Origin: Polyangiaceae bacterium | GTDB lineage: Bacteria > Myxococcota_A > Polyangia > Polyangiales > Polyangiaceae | Direction of reading: 5' to 3' | Assembly: GCA_025936045.1 (NCBI GenBank) | Contig: JAICUB010000001.1 | Span: forward strand, 1 to 64,000 | DNA: 64,000 bases | Shown here: positions 17,320-25,347 of the stretch, in pieces | How the letters are laid out: each line of letters begins with the position of its first letter | Position numbering within the stretch: position 1 is the first letter of the stretch | The notes under the pieces: generated by a model | Seen by the model: only the letters and a program-made list of their open reading frames with translations | What the model was told of the DNA's origin: nothing | The model's database searches: none | Translations under genes and position numbers: made by a program

Positions 17320-18519
17320 TCAGACGCGTTCGAACACCGCGGCCGCACCCATGCCGGTACCGACGCACATCGTGACCATGCCGTACTTCTGGTTCGTGCG
17401 CCGGAGGCCGTGCACGACGGTGGCGGAGCGGATCGCCCCGGTTGCACCGAGCGGGTGCCCGAGCGCGATCGCGCCGCCGAGCGGGTTCACGCGCTCTGGG
17501 TCGAGCCCCGTATCGCGGATCACCGCGAGCGATTGGGCGGCGAACGCTTCGTTCAGCTCGACCCAGCCCATGTCCTCGAGCTTGAGCCCCGCCTTCGCGA
17601 GCGCGAGCGGGATCGCTTCCTTCGGGCCGATGCCCATGATCTCGGGCGGCACGCCGCGGATCGCGAACGACACGAAGCGAGCGAGCGGCGTGAGGCCGTG
17701 CTCCTTGAGCGCCTTCTCCGAGACCACGACGAGCGCGCCGGCGCCGTCGGAAGTCTGGGAGCTGTTGCCCGCCGTGACGGAGCCCTTCGCCGCGAACACG
17801 GGCCTGAGCTTGGCGAGCGCTGCGAGGCTCGTGTCGGCGCGCGGACCTTCGTCGGCGGCGAACGTCGACCGATTCAGCCGCACCTCGCCGCTAGCGAGAT
17901 CCGGCGCGTGATCGACGATTTCGAGCGGGCTGATTTCGGCGCTGAAGTGACCGGCCTGTTGGGCGCGAACTGCCTTCTGGTGCGACGCGAGGGCAAAGGC
18001 GTCTTGGTCCTCGCGCGAAACCTGCCAGCGTTCGGCCACCTTCTCGGCGGTGATGCCCATGCCGAACGCGATGCCGAGGTTCTCGTCGCGCGTGAAGATT
18101 TCGGGGTTGAGCGAGGGCGTGTTGCCGCTCATCGGGACCATGCTCATCGATTCGGTACCGCCCGCGAGCATGACGTCCGCCTCGCCGACCCGAATGCGAT
18201 CCGCCGCCATCGCGAGCGCCGTGAGCCCCGAAGCACAGAAGCGATTCACGGTGACGCCGCCCACGTGATCGGGCAGACCGGCGAGCAGCACGCTCGAGCG
18301 CGCGACGTTGAGGCCCTGCTCGGCCTCGGGCATGGCACAGCCGATGATGGCGTCCTCGATCAGATCCGGATCGAGGTTTTTCGCCTGCGCGACCGCCGCG
18401 CGCAGCACGTGGACGAGCAGATCGTCCGGGCGCACTTTTTTGAGGCTGCCGCGCGGCGCCTTGCCGACCGGCGTGCGAGTGGCGGCGACGATGTACGCGT
18501 CTTGAACTTGTTTGGGCAT
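17320..18519 (-). CDS. fadA: Acetyl-CoA acyltransferase (3-ketoacyl-CoA thiolase)
   Basis: The 399-residue thiolase has the acyl-accepting C95 in VNRFCASGLTA, H355 in GGAIALGHPLGATG and the second catalytic C385 in MCVGTGMGAA. It performs the last, thiolytic step of fatty acid beta-oxidation, releasing acetyl-CoA. The ATG at 18519 is preceded by GAGGAA and lies 5 bp after the stop of the FadN-type multifunctional enzyme, so both form one operon as in the Bacillus fadN-fadA pair. A longer open frame runs upstream in the same frame, but there it is antiphase to fadN and not coding. Confidence 0.95.
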   Translation of the reverse strand: MPKQVQDAYIVAATRTPVGKAPRGSLKKVRPDDLLVHVLRAAVAQAKNLDPDLIEDAIIGCAMPEAEQGLNVARSSVLLAGLPDHVGGVTVNRFCASGLTALAMAADRIRVGEADVMLAGGTESMSMVPMSGNTPSLNPEIFTRDENLGIAFGMGITAEKVAERWQVSREDQDAFALASHQKAVRAQQAGHFSAEISPLEIVDHAPDLASGEVRLNRSTFAADEGPRADTSLAALAKLRPVFAAKGSVTAGNSSQTSDGAGALVVVSEKALKEHGLTPLARFVSFAIRGVPPEIMGIGPKEAIPLALAKAGLKLEDMGWVELNEAFAAQSLAVIRDTGLDPERVNPLGGAIALGHPLGATGAIRSATVVHGLRRTNQKYGMVTMCVGTGMGAAAVFERV

Positions 18520-18524
18520 GGCCG

Positions 18525-20921
18525 TCAGTTCCTCACCGGTTTGCCGTCTTGCATCATGCCGACGATGCGCTCCTGCGACTTCGGGTGCATGAGCAGGCTC
18601 GTGAACGCCTTGCGTTCGAGGCCGTACATCCACGCTTCGTCGACCAGACTGCCGGCCTCGACGTCCCCGCCGCACAGGATCGTCGCGATCGTCCTGCCGA
18701 GGTGGAGGTCGTGCTCGGAGATGAAGCCGCCCTCGCGCATGTTGACGAGCTGGCCCAGGATCGTCGCCGTGCCGCTGCGCCCGGCGACGCGGAAGCCCTT
18801 GAGCTTGAGCGGCGGGCGATAGCCCGAGCCCGCGAGGCCCCGCGCCACGCCGAGCGCGCCGCCGAAGAGCTCGTGCACGTTCATGACGACGGCGTCGGAC
18901 GGCAGCAGGTACCCCATGCGCTGCGCCTCGAACGCCGACTTCGAAACGTTCGCCATCGCGGCGTTGAGGAAGTACTTCTTCAGAAAGGCGAGTAGCGGTG
19001 TGTCGGGTGCGAGCGCGTGCTCCTCCGCCGCGCGACGCGCTCCGTAGAGCAGGCCGCCCGCGCCCGGGATGAGCCCGACGCCGACCTCGACCAACCCGAC
19101 GTAGCTCTCGACGTGCGCGACGCGGCGGGCGCACGCGAGGGCGAGCTCGCAGCCGCCGCCGAGCGCGAGCCCGGCGAGCGCCGCCACGACCGGCACCTCG
19201 GCGTAACGGACGCGCAGGAGCGCGTCCTGGAGCGCCTTTTCTTGGGCTTCGAGCGCCGCGACGCCGCCCGACATGAAGAGCGGCATCATCCCCTTGAGAT
19301 CGGCGCCCGCCGAAAACGGCTCGCCCGGACTCCACACGACGAGCGACCCGAAGTTCCGCTCGGCTTCGTCCACCGCGCGCGCGATACCCGCCGTCACTCC
19401 CGCGCCGATGACGTGCATTTTCGTCTTCAGCGACAACACGAGCGAGTCGTCGTCGAGCGCCCAGGCGCGCACCGAGTCGTCCTCGAACACCGTACGCCCG
19501 GCGCTCTCCGGGTTCGCGCTCTCGCCGAGCAGCGACGCGCGAAACACCTGACGCCGGTACACCGGCAGGTCGCGCCGCGGTACGAACGAGTTCGTCTTCG
19601 GCGAGTACGAGCCTTCTGGCGTGTGCACGCCGCGCGCTTCGGTCACGTCCTTGCCGAATACCCAGTCGGGCAGGGGAGCGCGCGTGAGCGCCGTTCCCGC
19701 GTCGATGTCGGCCTTGACGAGGTTCGCCACCTCGTGAAAGCCGGCGGCTTGCCACGTCTCGAACGGCCCGAAGGTCCAGCCGAAGCCCCAGCGTAGCGCA
19801 AAATCGACGTCGCGCGCGGAGCTCGCGATGCCGGCGAGATGGTACGCCGCGTAGTGAAACTCGTCCCGCAGCACGGCCCACAAGAACTGCGCCTGCGGGT
19901 TCTTGGAATCGTGCAGCTGCCGTAGGCGCGCGCGCGGATCCTTCTGCTTGAGAATGGCGGCGACCTCGTCGTCGGCTTTTGCGCCGGACGGGACGTAGTC
20001 CCCCGTCTTGGGGTCGAGCTTGAGGATGTCCTTGCCGACCTTCTTGTAGAAGCCCGCGCCGCTCTTCTGCCCGAGCGCGCCCGCTTCGATCAGCCGCGCG
20101 AGCGTCTTCGGCACGGTGTAAAGCGCGTGGAACGGGTCGTCCGCGAGCGCGCTTTGCATCGTCCCGATGACGTGCCCGAGCGTGTCGAGGCCGACCACGT
20201 CCGCAGTGCGAAAGACACCAGACTTGGCGCGCCCGAGCCGCGTGCCGACGAGATCGTCCACCACGTCGATGCCGAGGCCGAAGCGCTCGGCTTCGGCGAG
20301 CGTCGCCAGGATCGCGAACGTTCCGACGCGGTTTGCCACGAAGTTCGGCGTGTCGAAGGCCCGCACCACGCCCTTGCCGAGCACGCGCGTCAAAAACGAT
20401 TCGAGATCGTCGAGAATGGCGGGTCGAGTCCGCGCATTGGCGATGAGCTCGACGAGATGCATGTAGCGCGGCGGATTGAAGAAGTGCACGCCGCAGAAAC
20501 GTTCCGCGAGCTCCGCTGGAAAGCCCTCGGCCAGGCGCGCCAGCGGCAGCCCCGACGTGTTGGACGCGAAGATCGCGTGCGGGGCGAGGAACGGCGCGAC
20601 CTTCGCGTAGAGCTGATGCTTGAGCTCGAGCCGTTCCGCGATCGCCTCGATCACGAGATCGCAATCGCCGAGCCGCGCGAGGTCGTCCTCGTAATTCGCG
20701 GCTTCGATGTGCGCCACGTCCTCCTCGTTCGCGAGTGGAGCGGGGCTGAGCTTCTTCAAGCGGTCGAGCGCCCCGAGCACGATCCCGTTTTTCGGCCCTT
20801 GGGGTGCCGGCAGGTCGAACAGCACGACCTTCACCTTGGCGTTGACGCAATGGGCCGCAATTTGAGCGCCCATCACGCCCGCGCCGAGGACCGCGACTTT
20901 TCGGACGAGGAAGTGACTCAC
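18525..20921 (-). CDS. fadN: 3-hydroxyacyl-CoA dehydrogenase/enoyl-CoA hydratase bifunctional enzyme (FadN type)
   Basis: The 798-residue protein has the dehydrogenase first (NAD-binding GAGVMG at 13-18, then SNTSGLPL and the catalytic-His segment GVHFFNPPRYMHLVEL). The crotonase/hydratase half comes last (FSAGADLKGMM, ALAGLALGGGCELALACARR). This order is that of B. subtilis FadN, opposite to E. coli FadB. It carries out hydration and dehydrogenation in beta-oxidation. The start is GTG at 20921, just before the Rossmann fold and 6 bp after GGAG; the frame extends 14 codons further upstream. fadA follows directly. No acyl-CoA dehydrogenase gene is in the window. Confidence 0.93.
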   Translation of the reverse strand: MSHFLVRKVAVLGAGVMGAQIAAHCVNAKVKVVLFDLPAPQGPKNGIVLGALDRLKKLSPAPLANEEDVAHIEAANYEDDLARLGDCDLVIEAIAERLELKHQLYAKVAPFLAPHAIFASNTSGLPLARLAEGFPAELAERFCGVHFFNPPRYMHLVELIANARTRPAILDDLESFLTRVLGKGVVRAFDTPNFVANRVGTFAILATLAEAERFGLGIDVVDDLVGTRLGRAKSGVFRTADVVGLDTLGHVIGTMQSALADDPFHALYTVPKTLARLIEAGALGQKSGAGFYKKVGKDILKLDPKTGDYVPSGAKADDEVAAILKQKDPRARLRQLHDSKNPQAQFLWAVLRDEFHYAAYHLAGIASSARDVDFALRWGFGWTFGPFETWQAAGFHEVANLVKADIDAGTALTRAPLPDWVFGKDVTEARGVHTPEGSYSPKTNSFVPRRDLPVYRRQVFRASLLGESANPESAGRTVFEDDSVRAWALDDDSLVLSLKTKMHVIGAGVTAGIARAVDEAERNFGSLVVWSPGEPFSAGADLKGMMPLFMSGGVAALEAQEKALQDALLRVRYAEVPVVAALAGLALGGGCELALACARRVAHVESYVGLVEVGVGLIPGAGGLLYGARRAAEEHALAPDTPLLAFLKKYFLNAAMANVSKSAFEAQRMGYLLPSDAVVMNVHELFGGALGVARGLAGSGYRPPLKLKGFRVAGRSGTATILGQLVNMREGGFISEHDLHLGRTIATILCGGDVEAGSLVDEAWMYGLERKAFTSLLMHPKSQERIVGMMQDGKPVRN

Positions 20922-21088
20922 ACGTTTTCTCCCTGTTTCGGCTGGCGGCGAGCTTAGCAGCATCTCGTGCCGCTCGACGCGTGAGCGCTGGAACGAAGCG
21001 GCGAGGCGCTTCCGGAGGACGTGTCAGTGCGAAGCGGCTGACCGGCTCGGCGGTCGACGGGGCGGGATGACCCGCGCACCCGGCTGCC

Positions 21089-21601
21089 TCAGTGCGCGCG
21101 AGGTTGACCGAGCTTGCCGCGTTCCGCTCGAGACGGTCCCGGCAGGGGCGGTGCGTCCTCGGGTGGCGGCCCGCTCAACAAGCCTTTGGAGCGCGCGAGG
21201 GTCAGGATCGCTTCGACGGCGGCGCGCTCCGAGCGTTCGACCTTGGAGAGCACGCCTTTTTCGTTTTCGTGCACGAAAAATGTCCCGTTGCGAAAGCCGA
21301 GCTGCAAAAAGCCGGCGAGGATGGCGCGCTTCACGGCCGAGATGAAACCGGAGCCTTCGAGCAGCACGTGATAGCTCGAGCAGAGCTTGATCACCTGCGG
21401 CATCATGGCGTTCATTTGCGCGCGGGTGTCGCCTTCCGGCGGGGGCGCGTTCACGGGCACGCGGGTGATGAAGACGATCGGGCCGCCGGTCGCGGTGCGG
21501 ATGAGCTCGACGCGGTTGAGGACGCGTTCGAAGTCGGTCTTGTTCGGTTTACCCCAGAGGACGAATACGGCGCCCTCGACGCTGACGATTTCACAAGCCA
21601 T
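21089..21601 (-). CDS. Conserved-looking hypothetical protein (170 aa)
   Basis: I do not recognise this family with certainty. The N-terminus (EIVSVEGAVFVLWGKPNKTDFERVLNRVELI) and the alternating strand-helix pattern (GPIVFITRVP, YHVLLEGSGFISAVKRAILAGFLQL) recall a STAS/SpoIIAA-like alpha/beta fold, as in many myxobacterial regulators. The tail is Pro-rich and probably disordered. The ATG at 21601 is preferred because the folded region starts there; an upstream start at 21667 would add 22 residues. It stands between fadN and the citrate-synthase-like pair, with more than 160 bp on each side. Confidence 0.6.
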   Translation of the reverse strand: MACEIVSVEGAVFVLWGKPNKTDFERVLNRVELIRTATGGPIVFITRVPVNAPPPEGDTRAQMNAMMPQVIKLCSSYHVLLEGSGFISAVKRAILAGFLQLGFRNGTFFVHENEKGVLSKVERSERAAVEAILTLARSKGLLSGPPPEDAPPLPGPSRAERGKLGQPRAH

Positions 21602-21785
21602 GGCTCGTCCCACTCGATGTTGAAAGCATTGGCAGTCGTCTTCGGTAAGGCGCTCGGAAGCGCGCAACTATCCTCTACGGACACTCGGTCCGTCCCTTTA
21701 TGCCATCGTGCCGGGTTCGCGTGGGACGAACTTTGGCTCGAGACCCGGTGCGTGTGCGTGGGCGTTTAGCCTACACGCCCGCACG

Positions 21786-22655
21786 TCACTCGGCCTCTCG
21801 CGTGACCTCTCGCGCTGGCCGCGATTCGAGCCCGAGCTGCTGCTGCGCGCGCGGGCTCACCCTTGGCGCGCGTCCGCGGTAGCTGACGTATTCGGACGGC
21901 AGCTCGCGCAGCGCGGCGTGGTCCGGCTTGGCCCCTTCGATCGCTTGCGCGATGAACATGTGATGCATGATCGCGAGTGAGAGCGTCCCGTTCGCCTCGG
22001 GGTCGAGCCCCATGTCGAGCGTGACGGCGGCGACGGCGATGCCGATGTTCGGCTCCTCGTGCCGAGTCGCTCGTACGACCTCCGCTACGGCCTCCATCGT
22101 CTTCCAATACGGCAGAAGGTGCCTGCCGCGGCGCTCCACGCACGGCCGGAAAGCGACCAGGCGTTCGTCTTTCTTGCGGTATGGCGTGCCAAAGCCCCAG
22201 ACGAAGCGGTTCTCGCTCAAATACGCGTCCACGACGGCTTGCACTCGCTCGGGCTCGAGCGAGCCCGAGAGCTCGGCATGAAACCGGTGCAGTACCTTCG
22301 CTGCTTCGCACCCGGTGTACGGGCCGACGCGCCCGCCGTCCAGCATGAGCACACCCGCGGCGAGAGCCGGCATGATGCGCCCGTACGACGCGATGGTTCG
22401 CGTCAGCTTGAGTGGCCAGATGCGCGGGTCGGCGAGCGTGTTTACCACCGCGGCGTCGTCGAGCATTCCGGCCTCGTCCGCCGTGAGACGGCGCCCCAAA
22501 ATCGACAGTCCTACCAAGCCCGCAAGGGACTCCCGGCCGGTGAGGTCCTCGAACACGCGATGTCCGAAGTAGCGATGTTCGTTCCAGCCCCAATGAGCGG
22601 TGCGCGTCGGCTCGTCGAGCGGCGGAACGGGCGGCGCAGCGGTACGCGCGCTCAT
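21786..22655 (-). CDS. Degenerate citrate-synthase-like protein, subunit B
   Basis: The 289-residue sequence keeps the citrate synthase/citryl-CoA lyase pattern: FEDLTGRESLAGLVGLSILGRRLT near the N-terminus, FVWGFGTPYRKKDERL in place of the usual GxGHPxxK-DPR block, and PNIGIAVAAVTLDMGLDPEA in place of PNVDF-A-A--ALG. The catalytic His of the GxGH block is Thr and the catalytic Asp of the PNxD block is Gly, so ordinary citrate synthesis is unlikely. It overlaps the upstream partner gene by 4 bp (ATGA). Either it binds CoA-like ligands without catalysis or it works as a partner subunit. The family call rests on motifs read by eye. Confidence 0.65.
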   Translation of the reverse strand: MSARTAAPPVPPLDEPTRTAHWGWNEHRYFGHRVFEDLTGRESLAGLVGLSILGRRLTADEAGMLDDAAVVNTLADPRIWPLKLTRTIASYGRIMPALAAGVLMLDGGRVGPYTGCEAAKVLHRFHAELSGSLEPERVQAVVDAYLSENRFVWGFGTPYRKKDERLVAFRPCVERRGRHLLPYWKTMEAVAEVVRATRHEEPNIGIAVAAVTLDMGLDPEANGTLSLAIMHHMFIAQAIEGAKPDHAALRELPSEYVSYRGRAPRVSPRAQQQLGLESRPAREVTREAE

Positions 22656-23386
22656 GGCCGCTCCAGGTAGCGGTAGTTCGGGAGCTTCATCGGGTAGTGC
22701 GTGAAATCGGCGGCCTTCTTCGTCGCGGCCTCCGCAAACGCGACGGGCAGCCGCGCGTTCACGATGGCCGCTTCCATTTGTTTGCGCTGCTTGAGCCCCG
22801 CGCGGTAGAGCACGCAGAGCAGCGCCGCGTTACGGGTGAGCGTCGTTCGGAGCTCCGGCACCGCCAGGCCGGTTTCGGCAAGGGCGCTCGTCAGGCGGTT
22901 GCTGCTCGCCCGATCTGCCTCGGTCGTCGCTCGAAAAGCCGCGGGCGGCTCACCTTCGGGCCGATCGAGCCACGCGAGTAGCTCGACGTGCTCGTCGAGC
23001 AACCTGCGCGCCTGCTCGGCGAGCCCGATCGCGGCAACCCCGATGGTCGCGCTCATGGTGCCGCCGCAGAGCCGGGCGAGGGTGGCCGCGTGCACTGACG
23101 CGTGCGCAATCGAGACCGGTGCGAGGAACGCGAGCGCCACGCGCAGCGCCGCGGAAGCCTCCGGCGCCGGCAGCTCGCCCGTGAGCGACAGGCAGAGCAA
23201 ATCCGTAGAGTCGTAGTGGCGAGCGAGATCGGTTTCGACGTCGTAGCCGTGGAGACGCGGTGAATCACCGGGCGTCACGACGCGCGCTGACAGCGTACTC
23301 GGAAAGTCAGCGGACTCGAGCGGACCCTCGAGCTCGAACGTGGGATCTAGTGGGGCGACTGGGGGCATTTCTAGGCCGTCTCTCAT
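22652..23386 (-). CDS. Degenerate citrate-synthase-like protein, subunit A
   Basis: The 244-residue protein contains LHGYDVETDLARHYDSTDLLCLSLTGELPAPE, the N-terminal signature of citrate synthases. APVSIAHASVHAATLARLCGGTMSATIGVAAIGL then matches the segment that normally leads to the catalytic HGGA, but here EQARRLL follows instead, so the first catalytic His is missing. It is shorter than citrate synthase (about 370-430 aa) at the C-terminus. The start ATG at 23386 is preferred; the frame is open to a TTG at 23404, and ATG 23368 is also possible. It is translationally coupled to the second citrate-synthase-like gene. Confidence 0.6.
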   Translation of the reverse strand: MRDGLEMPPVAPLDPTFELEGPLESADFPSTLSARVVTPGDSPRLHGYDVETDLARHYDSTDLLCLSLTGELPAPEASAALRVALAFLAPVSIAHASVHAATLARLCGGTMSATIGVAAIGLAEQARRLLDEHVELLAWLDRPEGEPPAAFRATTEADRASSNRLTSALAETGLAVPELRTTLTRNAALLCVLYRAGLKQRKQMEAAIVNARLPVAFAEAATKKAADFTHYPMKLPNYRYLERP

Positions 23387-23395
23387 GTGGGTGAA

Positions 23396-23421
23396 CCCCC
23401 GCAAACCCCCCCTACGGACCC
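23396..23421 (-). other. G-rich tract able to form a quadruplex in the leader of the citrate-synthase-like pair
   Basis: On the minus strand the order is GGG, 6 nt, seven G, 5 nt, five G, ending about 10 bp before the preferred ATG at 23386. Four G-triplets with loops of 6, 1 and 5 nt are available. A fold here could mask the ribosome site. Confidence 0.35.
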
Positions 23422-23449
23422 AGGGTGTGAGGGCTTAAGGGCGCGCGAC

Positions 23450-23459
23450 CGAAATTTCG
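23450..23459. promoter_or_regulatory. AT-rich palindrome CGAAATTTCG upstream of the citrate-synthase-like pair
   Basis: A perfect 10-bp palindrome stands out in GC-rich surroundings about 65 bp upstream of the start at 23386. It may be an operator core; nothing else supports this. Confidence 0.3.
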
Positions 23460-23514
23460 TCTACCGCGGGGGTGATGCGCGGAGCGCCGCCGGGGACGCG
23501 GGGGCCCTAGGTGG

Positions 23515-23530
23515 AAACCCGTAGGGGTTT
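23515..23530 (-). terminator. Candidate terminator after the zinc peptidase gene
   Basis: AAACCC (23515-23520) and GGGTTT (23525-23530) form a 6-bp hairpin with a 4-nt loop, 3 bp after the stop codon at 23534. The run of U after the stem is only three long on the minus strand. Confidence 0.4.
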
Positions 23531-23533
23531 TAC

Positions 23534-24382
23534 TCAGAGAGCCGCTTTGCCGGTGTCGCACGCCTCGAAGGTGCCCTTCTCGAGGCCCCGGCGGAACCAG
23601 GCTGCCCGCTCCTTGGACGAGCCGTGCGTCCACTTCTCGGGGTTCACGGTGCCGCTCGCGCTCCGCTGGAGCCGATCGTCTCCGACGGCGACCGCGGCGC
23701 CGAGCGCCTCGTCGATGTCGCCTTGCTCGAGCAGGTTCCGCTGCTCGGTCGCTCGCGCCCAGATGCCGGCGTAGCAGTCGGCCTGGAGCTCGATGCGTAC
23801 GGAGCCGCCGCTCGCGCCCTCGCCGTGGTCGGCGCGGTCGCCGCCGCGCAGGTGCTGGACGTGATGCCCGACCTCGTGCGCGATGACGTACGCTTGCGCG
23901 AAGTCGCCCGGCGCGCCGAGCTTTTGGCTGAGCTCGTCGAAAAAGCCGAGGTCCACGAAGACGCGCTCGTCACCGGGGCAATAAAAGGGTCCCATCGCCG
24001 CGGAGCCGTAGCCGCACGCCGTCCGCGTCTGATCCGTATAGAGCACGAGCTTGGCGTGCCTGTACGTCTGGCCCTGGTCCGCGAAAACGCGCGTCCACGT
24101 CGCTTGCACGTCGTCGAGCACGAAGCCGACGAACTTGGCGCGCGTCGCCTCGGCCGAGCCGCCGGGTGCGGGCGTGCCGCTCGAGAGTCGCGAACCGGAC
24201 GAGCCGCCGAGCAGGAATTGCGCGCCGAAGTACAAGCCGGCGGCGACGACGATGCCGCCGATGCCGAAGCGCGAGCCGATATTGAGGAGCAGCCCGAGTC
24301 CGCCGAGCCCGCCGCCGCCGCCGCCGCCGCGGCCGCGTTCATCGATGACATCGGGGCTTTCGTGATCGCGGTCCCATTTCAT
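23534..24382 (-). CDS. Neutral zinc metallopeptidase, YpfJ family
   Basis: The 282-residue protein has a Gly-rich N-terminus and one membrane helix (about 38-60). The catalytic domain carries HEVGHHVQ as HExxH zinc site, after VFVDLGFFDELSQKLGAPGDFAQAYV, and RIELQADCYAGIWA as the downstream ligand helix. C-terminal EKWTHGSSKERAAWFRRGLE and a Cys pair are also typical of the putative neutral zinc metallopeptidase family (YpfJ). The substrate is unknown. The ATG at 24382 overlaps the stop of the dehydrogenase gene (ATGA), so the two are coupled. A candidate terminator follows. Confidence 0.9.
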   Translation of the reverse strand: MKWDRDHESPDVIDERGRGGGGGGGLGGLGLLLNIGSRFGIGGIVVAAGLYFGAQFLLGGSSGSRLSSGTPAPGGSAEATRAKFVGFVLDDVQATWTRVFADQGQTYRHAKLVLYTDQTRTACGYGSAAMGPFYCPGDERVFVDLGFFDELSQKLGAPGDFAQAYVIAHEVGHHVQHLRGGDRADHGEGASGGSVRIELQADCYAGIWARATEQRNLLEQGDIDEALGAAVAVGDDRLQRSASGTVNPEKWTHGSSKERAAWFRRGLEKGTFEACDTGKAAL

Positions 24383-25257
24383 GGCGTTGCTCCGCCGAGT
24401 CCCGCCGCGCGCTCGAGGACGCGGACCACGCCAGCGATGTCGTCGCCTCCGAGACCTTGGGCGCGTGCACTCTGGAACACTTCGCGCACCGCGGCGAGCC
24501 CCGGTAGCGGTACCCCGCGTTCGCCGCCTTCCGCGAGCATCAACGACTGGTCTTTCACGAGGAGATCGATCGAAAAGTGCGTTTCGAAATTGCGCTCGCG
24601 GATCGCCTGGCCTTTGAAGGCGAAGTAAGGCGACGCGTAGCCCGACGCGGCGATGACCTCGAGCACCTGACTCACGGAGAGGCCGCCTTTTTTCCCCAGG
24701 ACGAGCGCCTCGCACAAGCCCTCGAGCATGAACGAAATGAGCGTGTTGCCGCAGAGCTTCATGAGCGCGCCTTGGCCGCTCTCACCGCAATGGATGGCGC
24801 GCGCGCCCATCGCGAGCAGGATCGGCTCGAGCTCTTGGTGCAGCGCCGCGGGGCCGCCGGTCATGAAGAGCAGCGAGCCGCCGGCGGCGGCGTTGCGCGA
24901 GCCGGTCATCGGCGCTTCGAGCGCCGCGGCGCCACGTTCCTCGAACGCCCTCGCGATGCGCTTGACGAGCGCGGGCGAGACCGTGCTGCATTCGATGTAA
25001 CGAAAGCCGGGACGCGCGCCGGCGAGCACCCCGTCCTCTGCGAAGACGACGCGCTCGACCGCGTTCGGATCCGCGACGCACGTCACGACCAGGTCGGAGC
25101 CTTCCGCGAGCGCCCGCGGGCTCGTCGCGCTTTCGAAGCCGAGCGCACTCGCGCGCTCGGCCGTGCGATTCCACACCCGTACGCCATGGCCCTTCTGCGC
25201 GAGGTTTTTCGCCATGCCGGCGCCCATGATCCCGAGCCCCACGAATCCGATTTGCAT
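24379..25257 (-). CDS. NAD(P)-dependent beta-hydroxyacid dehydrogenase (3-hydroxyisobutyrate/GLYR type)
   Basis: The 292-residue protein has an N-terminal Rossmann motif GLGIMGAGMAKNL. EAPMTGSRNAAAGGSLLFMTGG is the substrate-binding signature of the family, with catalytic lysine in GALMKLCGN. The last third is the all-helical dimer domain. Close matches by motif are glyoxylate/succinic-semialdehyde reductases and 3-hydroxyisobutyrate dehydrogenases; I cannot separate these by eye. The ATG at 25257 sits right at the Rossmann fold. It overlaps the zinc peptidase gene downstream by 4 bp. The functional link between the two is not obvious. Confidence 0.9.
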   Translation of the reverse strand: MQIGFVGLGIMGAGMAKNLAQKGHGVRVWNRTAERASALGFESATSPRALAEGSDLVVTCVADPNAVERVVFAEDGVLAGARPGFRYIECSTVSPALVKRIARAFEERGAAALEAPMTGSRNAAAGGSLLFMTGGPAALHQELEPILLAMGARAIHCGESGQGALMKLCGNTLISFMLEGLCEALVLGKKGGLSVSQVLEVIAASGYASPYFAFKGQAIRERNFETHFSIDLLVKDQSLMLAEGGERGVPLPGLAAVREVFQSARAQGLGGDDIAGVVRVLERAAGLGGATP

Positions 25258-25347
25258 GGCCGCGAGGGGACCACGGGCGAGCAAGCGCGTCGAGCGCGCT
25301 CGGTGCGGCGTTTCGACTCAGCCGCCCGTCAATCGGCGCGCCTCGGC

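Noticed and set aside
17320..20850. Apparent fusion of a long upstream segment with the thiolase in one open frame
   Set aside because: The upstream part is a non-coding frame over fadN, which is clearly coding in another frame; the thiolase has its own ribosome site and ATG at 18519.
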